64,000 bases of DNA from Pseudarthrobacter psychrotolerans. GTDB taxonomy: Bacteria > Actinomycetota > Actinomycetes > Actinomycetales > Micrococcaceae. The DNA is taken from positions 1,860,001 through 1,924,000 of the forward strand of contig NZ_CP047898.1 of assembly GCF_009911795.1 (NCBI RefSeq), given 5' to 3'. The first letter of the stretch is position 1. Every line of letters begins with the position of its first letter. The notes beneath the pieces were generated by a model that had not been told where the DNA came from, did no database searches, and saw only the letters and a list, made by a program, of their open reading frames with translations. Of the stretch, positions 27,908 to 37,800 are shown one piece after another. Both the position numbers and the translations under genes were made by a program.

Positions 27908-28337
27908 TTTGCGCACCGCCAGTATAGAATCCCAGCGCCTTTGTTTGATAATTCCAGTAGAATATCTGGTAGCCAGTTCCCGACTCACAGGTGACATAAG
28001 TAAGCGTGTTCGGCGTAGATGTCGCGACAGGGAATGGAGGTATAAACGTAATGTTTGTCACGTAATAGGGCTGAGATGCAGCGCCCGCACCTGTCATTTG
28101 CGTAAGCGTCGTTGGATAAGTGCCCTTGTCGACACTGTACAACTCTATCTTCTTTATGAGACCGGTTGAGGTCGCCTGTGCGTTGCTTGTTTTTGCTCTA
28201 TCTTGTACGCCGTTATACGCCACAATAGTAATCGCCGCCAAAATCCCAATAACGACAATCACAATCAGCAGCTCAACGATTGTAAAGCCTCGTCGACTAT
28301 TTCGTTCAGTTGGTAGATTTTTTGTTTGTGCCCACAT
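27885..28337 (-). CDS. Prepilin-type N-terminal cleavage/methylation protein (type IV pilin-like)
   Basis: 150 aa. The leader NSRRGFTIVELLIVIVVIGILAAITIVAYNGVQDRAKTS is a textbook class III signal: cleavage after RRG, Phe+1 for methylation, Glu+5, then a hydrophobic helix. The C-terminal globular part has two cysteines (CESGTG, NCAAAP). It would need a prepilin peptidase and assembly ATPase, neither of which is in this window. The DNA is clearly more AT-rich than flanking genes and sits between two copies of the tandem-HTH gene, suggesting it was acquired as cargo. Confidence 0.8.
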   Translation of the reverse strand: MWAQTKNLPTERNSRRGFTIVELLIVIVVIGILAAITIVAYNGVQDRAKTSNAQATSTGLIKKIELYSVDKGTYPTTLTQMTGAGAASQPYYVTNITFIPPFPVATSTPNTLTYVTCESGTGYQIFYWNYQTKALGFYTGGAQTNCAAAP

Positions 28338-28526
28338 TTCTAGGCTGAATTATGTGGCATAAGCGGTATCATGTCAAGAAAAAAGGCGACTCAAGCTAAT
28401 TAATTAAAACAGCTTCTCGGCCACTATTCGGCTGTAGGATGTAACTGTTGTAACAAATCACCTTACCCGTATCCATTTGGCAACAAAAGAACCTGTCGTA
28501 ACAGGTTCGAATAAGCACTCTAAGGT

Positions 28527-28701
28527 ATGGTCCTGGTGGAGGTTCTGCAGGCGTACTCCAGCAGGGTTCGCCACTATGAAGGTCGCTTCGACAAGATCCT
28601 GGCCGCAAACCAAAAAACGCCTCCTTCCCGAAAACCGCGCCAGCGCAGGGAAAAGTCCTCCGCCAAGCTTGTTCATCGACTCACCTTCGAGCAGGTTACA
28701 G
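28527..28701 (+). pseudogene. Tandem-HTH protein, copy 2, 5' part (interrupted by ISL3-family element)
   Basis: MVLVEVLQAYSSRVRHYEGRFDKILAANQKTPPSRKPRQRREKSSAKLVHRLTFEQVT matches copy 1 closely, at both DNA and protein level. The frame is cut by the IS starting at 28702. Removing the IS and one copy of the 8-bp target duplication joins this to the part at 30155-30450 in frame (157 codons including stop). A stop codon in frame just before ATG 28527 sets the start. Confidence 0.8.
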
Positions 28702-28724
28702 GGCTCTTCAAGGTTCCCGGGGAA
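28702..28724. repeat. Left terminal inverted repeat of ISL3-family element
   Basis: 23 bp, identical to the reverse complement of 30124-30146; the target duplication GGTTACAG sits directly outside. Confidence 0.95.
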
Positions 28725-28744
28725 TGGTCTGCTGAGATGATTGC

Positions 28745-30034
28745 TCATGCTGCCATCCGGGCTGCACTTCTCAAGAGAATACGCGATTTGTAATTGATTG
28801 GGTTGCGGTAGCCGCGGGCGGTTCGTTTGATGTGTTTTATCGCGGTGTTGTTGGCTTCTACTTTGGCTGTTGTAGCGCCGGTGACGATGAGGACTTCGAT
28901 CTCGGCCCACCAGCGGCACACGGTCCGGTAGAGCCTGTTCGTCTCCGGCATCGCGGCCCGTTCCACCAGGTCGGCGAGGGCAGTCTTCGCGGCGGCTGCG
29001 TCCTCGAGGGACCCGGTGGAGAGCAGGGTGCGGAGTTGTTCCTTGACCTGCCAGGCGGCCTGGAGGCTGCCGGTCGGATCGTCGGCAGCGAACACGCCCG
29101 CCAACCGGTGATGTCCACGTTCTGAGAGGTTCTCGTTGGCCTTCAGCAGCAGCATCCGGTTCGCCCACGCCGGGTCCGTGGTCCTGCCCCGCCGGCCCCG
29201 AACCTGCTGGGACAGGCCCTGACGGACGGTGGTGAGCATGTCGTTGGCCAGCATCGTCACGTGGAAAAGATCCACCGAGACCGCCGTGCGCGGCAACCAC
29301 ATCCGTAGTGCTTTCCGGAAGGCCGCGGACGGGTCGATCGCGACGACCTGCACCCCAAGCCGCCAGTCCAGTGGCCGGGCGAAGAGCCAGTTCCCGACGC
29401 CCTTGTGGTCACGTCCGTCCACGATGCCCAGGACCTGGCCGGTGTCCAGATCCACGATCGTTGTCATCCAGGGCTCGTACCGGATCCATGCCTTGGTGCC
29501 GGGGTCCTGGAAGAACCGCACGGACCGGTACCGGTGCTCATCGATGCCCAGCATCCTGGGTGCCAGCAGGTCCACGTCCGGCAGGCGCAGGGCGGCGTCG
29601 CCGATGATCTGCTGGACCAGCCACCACGAGATCCCGAACGCCACGGCGGTCTCGGACACTGCCCGCCCCGAGGTGATGACCGCCTCCAGCACCGACTGCC
29701 GTAGCCGCCGCGTCGACCGGGCCCGGCGCGGGACCTGCGGCGTCGCTTCGCAGAACGATTTCCGCTCGCACAAATACTCGTCACAGAACCAGCGCCGCTT
29801 GTCCCAGAGCAGCACCACCCGGCCAGCGACCGGAATGTCACGCAGCCGCTGGCAACGGCGCTCCTTCACCCGGAAGGCGACGACGCCGCAACTCGGGCAG
29901 CCCGGCGGAAATGTCGTCTCCACCGTAATGTGGCGTGCCCCGTCAGGAAGCAGCACGGCGGCCGTGACACGGTAATCAGGCAGGTTGAAGATCAAGCTGG
30001 CAGCATCATCGGCCGCCAAAGTAGGCTCTAACAA
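28745..30034 (-). CDS. ISL3-family transposase
   Basis: 429 aa. N-terminal zinc-ribbon-like CPSCGVVAFRVKERRCQRLRDIPVAGRVVLLWDKRRWFCDEYLCERKSF, an HTH region, then the DDE domain with LGIDEHRYRSVRFF, the metal-ligand region TTIVDLDTGQVLGIVDGRD, VVAIDPSAAFRKALRMWLPRTAVSVDLFHV, and the C-terminal glutamate area GATTAKVEANNTAIKHIKRTARGYRNPINY. Full length for ISL3 transposases, so the element should be active in principle. Confidence 0.95.
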   Translation of the reverse strand: MLEPTLAADDAASLIFNLPDYRVTAAVLLPDGARHITVETTFPPGCPSCGVVAFRVKERRCQRLRDIPVAGRVVLLWDKRRWFCDEYLCERKSFCEATPQVPRRARSTRRLRQSVLEAVITSGRAVSETAVAFGISWWLVQQIIGDAALRLPDVDLLAPRMLGIDEHRYRSVRFFQDPGTKAWIRYEPWMTTIVDLDTGQVLGIVDGRDHKGVGNWLFARPLDWRLGVQVVAIDPSAAFRKALRMWLPRTAVSVDLFHVTMLANDMLTTVRQGLSQQVRGRRGRTTDPAWANRMLLLKANENLSERGHHRLAGVFAADDPTGSLQAAWQVKEQLRTLLSTGSLEDAAAAKTALADLVERAAMPETNRLYRTVCRWWAEIEVLIVTGATTAKVEANNTAIKHIKRTARGYRNPINYKSRILLRSAARMAA

Positions 30035-30123
30035 GGCTCGTGGTTCCTGTTCAGGTTGAATGCGTAGATAACACTCATCCCAGCAGGACCACGAGTCCTC
30101 TGCTAGCTACAACACGAACCTAT

Positions 30124-30146
30124 TTCCCCGGGAACCTTGAAGAGCC
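30124..30146. repeat. Right terminal inverted repeat of ISL3-family element
   Basis: 23 bp, perfect inverted copy of 28702-28724, followed by the second GGTTACAG at 30147-30154. Confidence 0.95.
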
Positions 30147-30154
30147 GGTTACAG

Positions 30155-30450
30155 AGATGACCGATCGCTATCAGCAGGGTTGGTCGTCACGCCGGCTGGC
30201 TGAAGTCTACGGGGTCTCCAAGACCAGCATTGTCATTTTGCTTCGAGAAGCCGACATACCGATTCGGCGTCAGGGCCTCGGCGATTTCCAGGTAGAAGGC
30301 GTCATCGAACACTATGCAGCAGGCGCCTCATTGGCGGCTATCGGCAAGGCGCATCAGGTGTCGGCAGATACCGTTCGCAAGCTCCTCCTCGCGCAAGGGA
30401 TCAAGCTGCGAAATCCGTGGGATCACCCGCATCCCGGCTCCGCTAGCTGA
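30155..30450 (+). pseudogene. Tandem-HTH protein, copy 2, 3' part
   Basis: Continues the interrupted gene: EMTDRYQQGWSSRRLAEVYG, then VSKTSIVILLREADIPIRRQGLGDFQ and a second HTH ending TVRKLLLAQGIKLRNPWDHPHPGSAS. It aligns with residues about 90-190 of copy 1. An ORF starting upstream at 30040 begins inside the IS end and is an artefact of the insertion. The 3' end overlaps the convergent 276-aa gene by 8 bp. Confidence 0.8.
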
Positions 30451-31273
30451 ACCAGAGTCCGAACACCTTTGGCGCCACGTAGTCATGAAGTTCTCCGCAT
30501 ACCTGCATGATGTTGGTGGGAGTGGGATACACACTGGGCTCATCCAGGACCAGGTGCGAGACGTGCATGCCGCGAGCAACAACAGGCCCATCTATCAGTG
30601 GCTCGGCGACCCGGACAATCTGGTCGTCACTTGCCCCTGACGAAACCAGGTATTTAGGCGTTTCTTCGCTAAGGACAATATCCTGCTGATCAGCGGGAAA
30701 GAACGCGACATTTGCACTTCCCGCCATAGCGATGACGTTAATGTGCCGATGCTTATCGATATTGTCCAGCAAGCTGAGTCGCGAAAGTGGATGTTGTTTG
30801 GGTGTAATGGAGCTATAAGGTTGCACTGACTCGATAAGACTCAAGTCACTCGGTAACGCTCCTCCACTTTTAGCCTTCAGCGCGAGGGGCTTTGGCGGTT
30901 TTGTCTCCGCTGCTGGAAACATTGTTCCGCCCGGTCCGTCGTTCGGAATGCCACCGCCATCGATAACAAGAGCGCGGGCGTGATGATCCAGTGCAGACCG
31001 CAGATTGTGCACGAAATCACCGAAAATCAGAGCCATTTCCATGGGAGGAGGGGTGTGATTCGTTGTGACTCGATAGCCTGGAACGCTTGGGTCGGCGGTG
31101 GCTACGAGATCATAAGGCTTCGACTGGAGGTAGGTGTAATATAACCCCTCCAGCTCTTCATGGAGCCGTTTCGCGCGCAAGAGCTTTTGAATGCTAGAAG
31201 GAATCGGTGTTTGCTTTGGGTTCAAGGTTTGATGCACTCCTTCTACTAATGCTATAACGGCGGACGTGTCCAA
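30443..31273 (-). CDS. Conserved hypothetical protein with possible HEPN-like motif
   Basis: 276 aa, soluble, no signal. I recognise only the style of a family common in actinobacteria and proteobacteria, marked by MEMALIFGDFVHNLRSALDHHARALVIDGGG and LLDNIDKHRHINVIAMAG. RSALDH fits the R-x4-H pattern of HEPN domains, which are often RNases in defence or toxin systems; one motif is not proof. The gene sits between the interrupted HTH gene and the R-M operon, on the R-M strand, 18 bp after the 954-aa gene stop, so it may be the operon tail. Function unknown. Confidence 0.6.
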   Translation of the reverse strand: MDTSAVIALVEGVHQTLNPKQTPIPSSIQKLLRAKRLHEELEGLYYTYLQSKPYDLVATADPSVPGYRVTTNHTPPPMEMALIFGDFVHNLRSALDHHARALVIDGGGIPNDGPGGTMFPAAETKPPKPLALKAKSGGALPSDLSLIESVQPYSSITPKQHPLSRLSLLDNIDKHRHINVIAMAGSANVAFFPADQQDIVLSEETPKYLVSSGASDDQIVRVAEPLIDGPVVARGMHVSHLVLDEPSVYPTPTNIMQVCGELHDYVAPKVFGLWFS

Positions 31274-31291
31274 TCACATTGGGATCAAGAA

Positions 31292-34156
31292 CTACTCGCC
31301 CACGTCATCCTGGGTGATCCTGCCGCTCAGCACTTCGTTGACTTCCTTCTCGAGCCCAGGGTTGCCGTTCTCCCCAAGGTCGTCCATGAATTGAATTGCA
31401 TCCTGCTTGAGCTGTTCATCGCCTGAGTTGATCGCTCTGGCGATGACCATTGGCACCGCGTTCTGGGTGAGGTCCCACACTGGCATGCCCGCTTCCTCAC
31501 GGTTCGCGAGAAGCACTCGGGTCGCCTCCAACGCACCACGTGGATCAACATCGGAGGAGCTTGCGATTTGCTTGCCGATCATGAAGCGCTGGCCCGCGAG
31601 TTCCGGATCTAGCTCCACTGATTCCTTCAATCGAGGGAGCCACCAGGAGGCGTCGAATCTGCCGCTCCTAACGAACCAGTAGAACTCGTTCAGCTCCTGT
31701 TTGTCCTCAGGGCGTGAGCGGACGTGTTCCACTCGCGCATCCCAGAGATCAGCAAGACGATCACGAACCACGTCACCAACCGATTCCGCATGAATGAACG
31801 ACCAAGCAATGCGGCCGACGGCTTCTCCTCGGACCTTCGGTTCTGCGGTAGTGAAGAACGCTTCAGCCACCGAATCGCTCAGGGTCTTGTGGCCAAAAAT
31901 GAGCGCACTGACTACCCACTCACCGATGCGCTGCAGCGGATCGGACTGGCCATGCCATCCTGCGACGAGAGGCTCCGTTGACTGAATGGCGGCGATCATC
32001 GACGGCGTCAGAAGATCATAGAGCGCCCGGTGGTAATAGTGACTTGCCATCGCAGTCGTCAGCGCAACTTGCTGGTCTCGTGAGATGCCATCGGCTGAGC
32101 CAAACAGTGCCCCGAGTCGAGGCTTGAGCCAATCTGGATCAACGCTGAGCAATCGTCCGAGCCCTTCGCCAATGACGGCTCGCGACGCACCCCGCTTATC
32201 CGGCCTCTCGATCTCCCGCTCGAAAGCTGTTCTAGCGGCTCCATACCAAGGCGTGCCCGTGCCGTGCGCCATGAGATTCAGCAGGCCATGGAGTCGGATC
32301 GGCCATTGCCAGTTGATGGAGAGCGTAAGGGGATCCATCCCGCTCCCGTGATCGTCCGCGTCATACTCAGTCCAGGCGGTTTCGTCGTCAGCCGCGCGAA
32401 TCAGAAGGTCAGCAAAGAGTGGCGCAGCATCAGGCGAGATTGGAGGGGTCTCTCGCTTCTTGACGAGTTCTTCGAGCAGACTTACGGCGGCTTTCTTTGC
32501 TCCGCGAAAGTCAACGTCATCGTCCCAGTCGCCGCCCTCAACAGGGAATGGGGAGGTATCGCTGTGAGCAAGTACACCGCCGATCTGTTTGGCCGCCTGA
32601 TGCCAGTCGAGTCCAATGCCGGTCTTTACTGCCGCCTCCCATCCCTGCATAATCGCGCGCAGATAGGTGGGCCGCAATCTGTCAACTAGGTCATCGATGC
32701 CATCAATCGCACTCGGATTTGTCGCAATCAGTGTCGACAACTCCCGACCCTGGCCTTCGTGGGATGGCTCTGGCCCCCAGCCGTCGCCGGTGTCATGCCA
32801 GCTCTCAAGATACGCCACGAGCTCTGCGGAACTCATGATGGACATTTCGTCCCCGGAGACTGGGCTGTTCGGCCCGCTCCAACTCGTCAGCCGGTTGGCG
32901 GGTGAAAGCGGCGACTCGATGGCACCGAGCCTCGCGTCGAACTCCGTTAGGACAGGTTTCAGTGCCGGCGGCAGCGCCTCACTGCCGATTGCAGAAAGCC
33001 ATCGATGCTTCCATGTTTCAAGCACTGCCACGATACGTTCCTGCAGCTCTTCTGGAGTGTCGTCTTCGTCCCTGCGCACACGTTCCCGCAACTGGTCCAT
33101 TTCAATTCGAGGCCCAGCGGAGATGAAGTTGACGAGTGGCTCCAGTGACGATGGGGAGATTCTTGCCACCTCCCTTGCAAGTTCGCCGAACTCAATCCGA
33201 CAGGAGTCATCGCGAAACTCGCTATCGGCCATGAATTCCGGTACGACGGTTAGCAAACCATCGACTTCACCCTGGTTCAGATCGCCGTCATTTCGGAGTG
33301 CCTCGGTTGCCGCGTAGAGCGTGATCTTACGCGCCAAGGCCATACGACTCTTGATCAGGGTAGTCTTCGCCGTTTCAGGATCAGCAGCCATCGCCTTTGC
33401 CGCTAGATCTCGTACTGCGTCGATAAGCGACTGCTCAGTAGAGGGGTGCTGATCACCCTTGTGGCGGATCGACTCGCGCGACATGTCTGAGAGATCGAAT
33501 GCTTCAGTCAAATGCCCTGAGTGACGCTCGTACTCTTCCAGCCAGGGCAGCACTGTCTTAAGACCGTCATCGCCGAGCGCCTCCACTATGCGTGGCAAGC
33601 CATCTTGATACCAGTAGTCATCGAGGGCCAGGTCTGGCTTATGTGAATTCTTAGACCCGATAGGGCGGAACAAGAGATTGGCCATCCACTTGCCGGATTT
33701 GTACTGGCCGCCCTTCAGCAGGTTAACGGCGAATGCAACCATTTCGCGAGGATCACTTCGCCACCCGAAGCCGCTCGCGCTCCAAGACTTGAGTAGTGGC
33801 TGTAGTCTTTCAGCCTCATTAGCTGGGATGGAGGCGCCAATCGTGAACACAGCTCTGCGTACCCAAGCGTTGCGGCTGTGAGCAAGCTTGAGCAAAACAT
33901 TCACCACGGCACTTGGTGCCGATGGTGCTACCCGAATCAGGTAATCGATCTCAGGCCAGTAGAAGTCTCGGATAAGACCGTCATCCGTCGCCTCCGGCTC
34001 AGGTGGGTTGTCAAACATCCCAGCTTTCGCCAGAGGCTCCACCCACATCGGATTCTTCAGGCCTTCAAAGAACGCACGACGCAGTGGAGGCGTGGGGATC
34101 CGGCGCAATGCCTCATTGACCTGGGCGGAGGTGGGCGATTTTAAGTTTGGCATCAC
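31292..34156 (-). CDS. 954-aa helical-repeat protein, fifth gene of the type I R-M operon
   Basis: A large soluble protein without recognisable nucleotide-binding or nuclease motif. It is rich in amphipathic helices with HEAT/ARM-like spacing: IDYLIRVAPSAPSAVVNVLLKLAHSRNAWVRRAVFTIGASIP near the N-terminus and many similar segments later. SSAELVAYLESWHDTGDGWGPEPSHEGQGRELSTLIATNPSAIDGI recalls the C-terminal sensor parts of large STAND-type defence proteins, though no NTPase domain is attached. Its start overlaps the 220-aa gene stop by 4 nt, so it is made from the hsd transcript. Probably a scaffold or sensor; function unknown. Confidence 0.75.
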   Translation of the reverse strand: MMPNLKSPTSAQVNEALRRIPTPPLRRAFFEGLKNPMWVEPLAKAGMFDNPPEPEATDDGLIRDFYWPEIDYLIRVAPSAPSAVVNVLLKLAHSRNAWVRRAVFTIGASIPANEAERLQPLLKSWSASGFGWRSDPREMVAFAVNLLKGGQYKSGKWMANLLFRPIGSKNSHKPDLALDDYWYQDGLPRIVEALGDDGLKTVLPWLEEYERHSGHLTEAFDLSDMSRESIRHKGDQHPSTEQSLIDAVRDLAAKAMAADPETAKTTLIKSRMALARKITLYAATEALRNDGDLNQGEVDGLLTVVPEFMADSEFRDDSCRIEFGELAREVARISPSSLEPLVNFISAGPRIEMDQLRERVRRDEDDTPEELQERIVAVLETWKHRWLSAIGSEALPPALKPVLTEFDARLGAIESPLSPANRLTSWSGPNSPVSGDEMSIMSSAELVAYLESWHDTGDGWGPEPSHEGQGRELSTLIATNPSAIDGIDDLVDRLRPTYLRAIMQGWEAAVKTGIGLDWHQAAKQIGGVLAHSDTSPFPVEGGDWDDDVDFRGAKKAAVSLLEELVKKRETPPISPDAAPLFADLLIRAADDETAWTEYDADDHGSGMDPLTLSINWQWPIRLHGLLNLMAHGTGTPWYGAARTAFEREIERPDKRGASRAVIGEGLGRLLSVDPDWLKPRLGALFGSADGISRDQQVALTTAMASHYYHRALYDLLTPSMIAAIQSTEPLVAGWHGQSDPLQRIGEWVVSALIFGHKTLSDSVAEAFFTTAEPKVRGEAVGRIAWSFIHAESVGDVVRDRLADLWDARVEHVRSRPEDKQELNEFYWFVRSGRFDASWWLPRLKESVELDPELAGQRFMIGKQIASSSDVDPRGALEATRVLLANREEAGMPVWDLTQNAVPMVIARAINSGDEQLKQDAIQFMDDLGENGNPGLEKEVNEVLSGRITQDDVGE

Positions 34157-34815
34157 GCGTTCTCCTCGTCGACACCGTTGATCTCAGCGAGGAGGTCTTC
34201 CAGCGCGTGGAGGTTCTCGAAGAAGCGAGCACTCCGCACCTCGATGACATCCTCTACAACCCTAATGTTCGCCAGCAGGGTTTCGTCACTCGGCAGCGTT
34301 CTCTGTCGCTCGTGATTACGGTCGAGATGTGCCCAGTCCACAAAAAAATTGTACGTTTTCAACCATTGGTCGATTACTGGATGAGTGGTGTGCGTCCCTC
34401 CTGTGACTAGCGCTGCCGTGTTGGCGCGGTTACGCCCTTCCTCCTGGGCGGCTGTGCTGATCAGCGAAGCAAGCGCTTGCGCAACTATCCGGGGGACCGG
34501 CACAAGGTCTTGATCGAGTCCCAGGTCGGCGTCGGGGTGCTTCGCCAGTAGCCTGGGAAGTTGCTTCAACAGGGAACCGGACGGAGGTACAGGGCGCGGG
34601 ATCGAAAATTCTGACAAGACGGCCGGAAGCCCCATCATCAACTCGCGCACGCAATGGCAGATGATCGAAATTCTCGCAGCCTCGCACCGTGGAGCGGCAT
34701 CCGAGGCGAGCAACTCCAATGCGGTTCTATATACACCTGCCAGTTTCGGGCTCCGCTTCTGGAGCGCCTCAGCCACACGTGTTTGTCGATCCTCCGACTC
34801 GGCTCCATTCGCCAC
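34153..34815 (-). CDS. 220-aa unknown protein, fourth gene of the type I R-M operon
   Basis: Soluble and mostly helical. LAGVYRTALELLASDAAPRCEAARISIICHCVRELMMGLPAVLSEF is reminiscent of HEPN/Apea-like helical proteins, but a clear R-x4-6-H catalytic motif is not evident. The C-terminus is a long helix with NHERQRTLPSDETLLANIRVVEDVIEVRSARFFENLHALEDLLAEI. It starts on the last base of the hsdR stop and its own stop overlaps the 954-aa gene, so it is co-translated with both. I do not recognise the family. Confidence 0.72.
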   Translation of the reverse strand: MANGAESEDRQTRVAEALQKRSPKLAGVYRTALELLASDAAPRCEAARISIICHCVRELMMGLPAVLSEFSIPRPVPPSGSLLKQLPRLLAKHPDADLGLDQDLVPVPRIVAQALASLISTAAQEEGRNRANTAALVTGGTHTTHPVIDQWLKTYNFFVDWAHLDRNHERQRTLPSDETLLANIRVVEDVIEVRSARFFENLHALEDLLAEINGVDEENA

Positions 34816-37800
34816 TAGTCACGACCTCCACTACTCAGCCCGAAGAACCGCTCGAAGAAGGCCCCTAGTTTTTCAAGCACACGTTGCTTCTTCTCGCCAT
34901 GGCCGCCCTTGGCTGAGAACCGGGAAACCGGCGGGAGCACCTTGGTGATCGCGGTGCCAGTGGTCTGGATGCTGCCGTCTCGGAATGACGAATCGATGAA
35001 CAGGCGGGTCTCGTCTGGGCGCAGTCCCTCAGACTCGATGATCGCATCGAGCTCGGTCTCTCTGCGTCCGGCAATGAACGCGCGCCATTCCTCGTCAACT
35101 TCTCCGGTAATCGAGACAGAGTCGACGAACGCTTCGATGAGATCCTTTTTGTTACGCAGGCTTGGGCTGGCATCGATGGCGCGCGTAATCTCGGCCCGGA
35201 TCTCCTTGTCATCACCGTCACCACGCTGGTCGCGGAATTTCTGAACGAGCATGAGGATGTAGTCGACGTTGATTTCGACCTGCTTGATGAGCTCGATCTC
35301 AAAGACGACATCATCATTTATCGACTCCTTGTCCGAGTCCTTGCCACGGCGGAACTCTGCGTAAAGGTCGAGGTAGACGCTGCGGTAGTCCTGGCCTTGT
35401 CGATCCGTCAGAATCTTTTGGCCGGCAAAGTCGTCAAAGGACGTCAGGATGTTCTGGAGCCGAAGGATGGTGCCGAAGAGGGCGATAAACGCCTTCTGTG
35501 CCGCCTCGCCAACGATCGGCGTCCCGAGCGGGAAGTTTTCCAATAGGTCAGTGACTTTGTCGGCGTACTCGTCGTAGTACTCGCCGTAGGGCTTGAGGAT
35601 CACGATGCCCTGGGCATTTTTGTTACCAAAGAGTGCGATGGCGTCGTTGGTCTCTTCCTCGAGATCGCGGAAGGTGATGATGTTGCCATAGGTCTTGACC
35701 GAGTTGAGGATGCGGTTTGTTCGCGAATAGGCCTGGATGAGACCATGCGCCCGCAGATTCTTGTCGACGAACAATGTGTTTAGCGTCGTGGCGTCGAAAC
35801 CGGTGAGGAACATGTTTACGACGATGACGACGTCGATCTCGCGCTGCTTGAGGCGCAGCGAGAGGTCCTTGTAGTAGTTCTGGAACTTGTCAGCGGACGT
35901 GTCAAAGCTGGTGCCGAACATGTCGTTGTAGTCCTGGATTGCATCCTCCAGGAAGTCGCGCGACGAGGCATCGAGTGCGGTTGTTTCGAAGCCCTCCTCG
36001 TCGAGTGCGCCGTCCTCCACTGCTTCGTTCGCTGCGTATGAGTAGATCAGACCAACCTTTAGCTGACGTGCCGGCGGGAGGTCACGTTGCTGTATGAAGA
36101 ACTGATTGTAGTAGCGCTTGGCGGCCTCAATAGAGGCGGTCGCAAATAGCGCATTGAAACCATGCACGCGCTTGCCAGCGAGCGAGTAGTGCTGAGCGCG
36201 CTTAGTTTTCTGGTCGAAGTGCTCAAGTATGTAGGCGGTGACCTGCCGCAGCCGCTCCGGTGCAAGTAGGGCCTGCTCCGTGTCGATGGCGGACACCTGT
36301 TTGTCCGTGAGACCGTCCGGGAGCTTGATGGTGTTGACGTAGTCAATACGGAACGGCAGAACATTCTTATCGGTGATCGCATCGACGATCGTATAGGTGT
36401 GCAACTTGTCGCCAAATGCCTGCTCGGTAGTCTTCAGCTGCGGGTTACCGCCGCTGCCAGCATTTGCGGCGAAGATTGGCGTGCCAGTGAAGCCGAAGAG
36501 GTTGTACCGCTTGAACGCCTTAGTAATCGCGGTATGCATGTCACCGAACTGTGAACGGTGGCATTCGTCGAAGATGATCACGACATGGCCCGAGTAGATC
36601 TCGTGGCCCGTGTTCGCCTTGATGAACGTCGCAAGCTTCTGGATGGTTGTGATGATGATCGTAGCCTGCGGGTTCTCGAGCTGCTTCTTGAGCACTGACG
36701 TTGACGTGTTCGAGTTGGCGGCGCCCTTCTCGAACCGGTCGTACTCGCGCATCGTCTGATAGTCGAGGTCCTTGCGGTCCACGACGAACAGCACTTTGTT
36801 CACGGTCGGAAGTTTTGAGGCAAGCTGCGCGGTCTTGAAGCTCGTCAGTGTCTTGCCCGACCCCGTCGTGTGCCAGACATAGCCGCCAGCAGCAACGGAA
36901 CCCAGCTGCTTGTAGTTTGTCGAGATGTCGATCTTCTGCAGGATCCGCTCCGTGGCCACGATCTGGTATGGCCGCATGACCAGCAGCATCCGGTCAGCTG
37001 TTAGGACGCAGTATTTCGTGAGGATGTTCAAGAGAGTGTGCTTCGCAAGGAACGTTTTTGCAAACGCCGTCAGATCCTGGATCGGCTTATTCTGAGCGTC
37101 GGCCCACCACGAAGTGAATTCAAATGAGTTCGATGTCTTACGCGCTTTCTTCAAGCCCGCTGCGTCCGCCAGGTGCTGACGACGAGTCGTGTTGGAGTAA
37201 TACTTCGTCAGCGTCCCGTTGCTGATGACGAACAGCTGCACGTACTCGAATAGGCCAGACCCAGCCCAAAAGCTGTCGCGCTGATAGCGGTCGATCTGGT
37301 TGAACGCTTCGCGGATATCGACACCACGACGCTTTAGCTCGATGTGGACCATTGGAAGACCGTTGACGAGCACGGTCGCATCGTAGCGTGTGGAACGCGC
37401 AGCACCGCCTTCGCCCTGGCCGATCTCGTACTGGTTGATGACCTGTAGCCGGTTGTTGTGAATATTCGCCTTGTCGACGAGCAGGATGTTCTTAGTTGAG
37501 CCGTCATCGCGTGGCAGCAGCTGAACGTGGTCTTCCTGAATGCGCAGGGTCTTCTCTGCGATGCCGTCATTGGCACCCACGATCCGCTCGTTAAAGAAAC
37601 GGTCCCACTCGCCGTCGCTGAATGTAATGCCGTTGAGTAATTCAAGTTGCGTGCGGAGGTTTGTGATGAGCTGAGCCTCGTTAGTGATGGTGAAGTACTC
37701 ATACGCCTGAGATTGGAGGAGATTGATGAATTCTCGCTCCAGAGCCGCCTCTGATTGATAAGCAATTTCATTGGCGACGTCGGGTATGAATTCGGCAACA

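Larger units (their letters stand above)
28702..30146 (-). mobile_element. Complete ISL3-family insertion sequence (1445 bp)
   Basis: The ends are perfect 23-bp inverted repeats (28702-28724 and 30124-30146) beginning GGCTCTTCAAGGTTCC, the usual ISL3 start. They are flanked by an 8-bp target duplication GGTTACAG (28694-28701 and 30147-30154), the expected size for the family. One transposase gene fills the element. Perfect ends, an intact transposase and identical target repeats indicate a recent insertion. Confidence 0.95.

Noticed and set aside
30040..30450. 136-codon ORF starting inside the ISL3 right end
   Set aside because: Its start is created by IS sequence; the genuine coding part is the 3' piece of HTH copy 2 from 30155.
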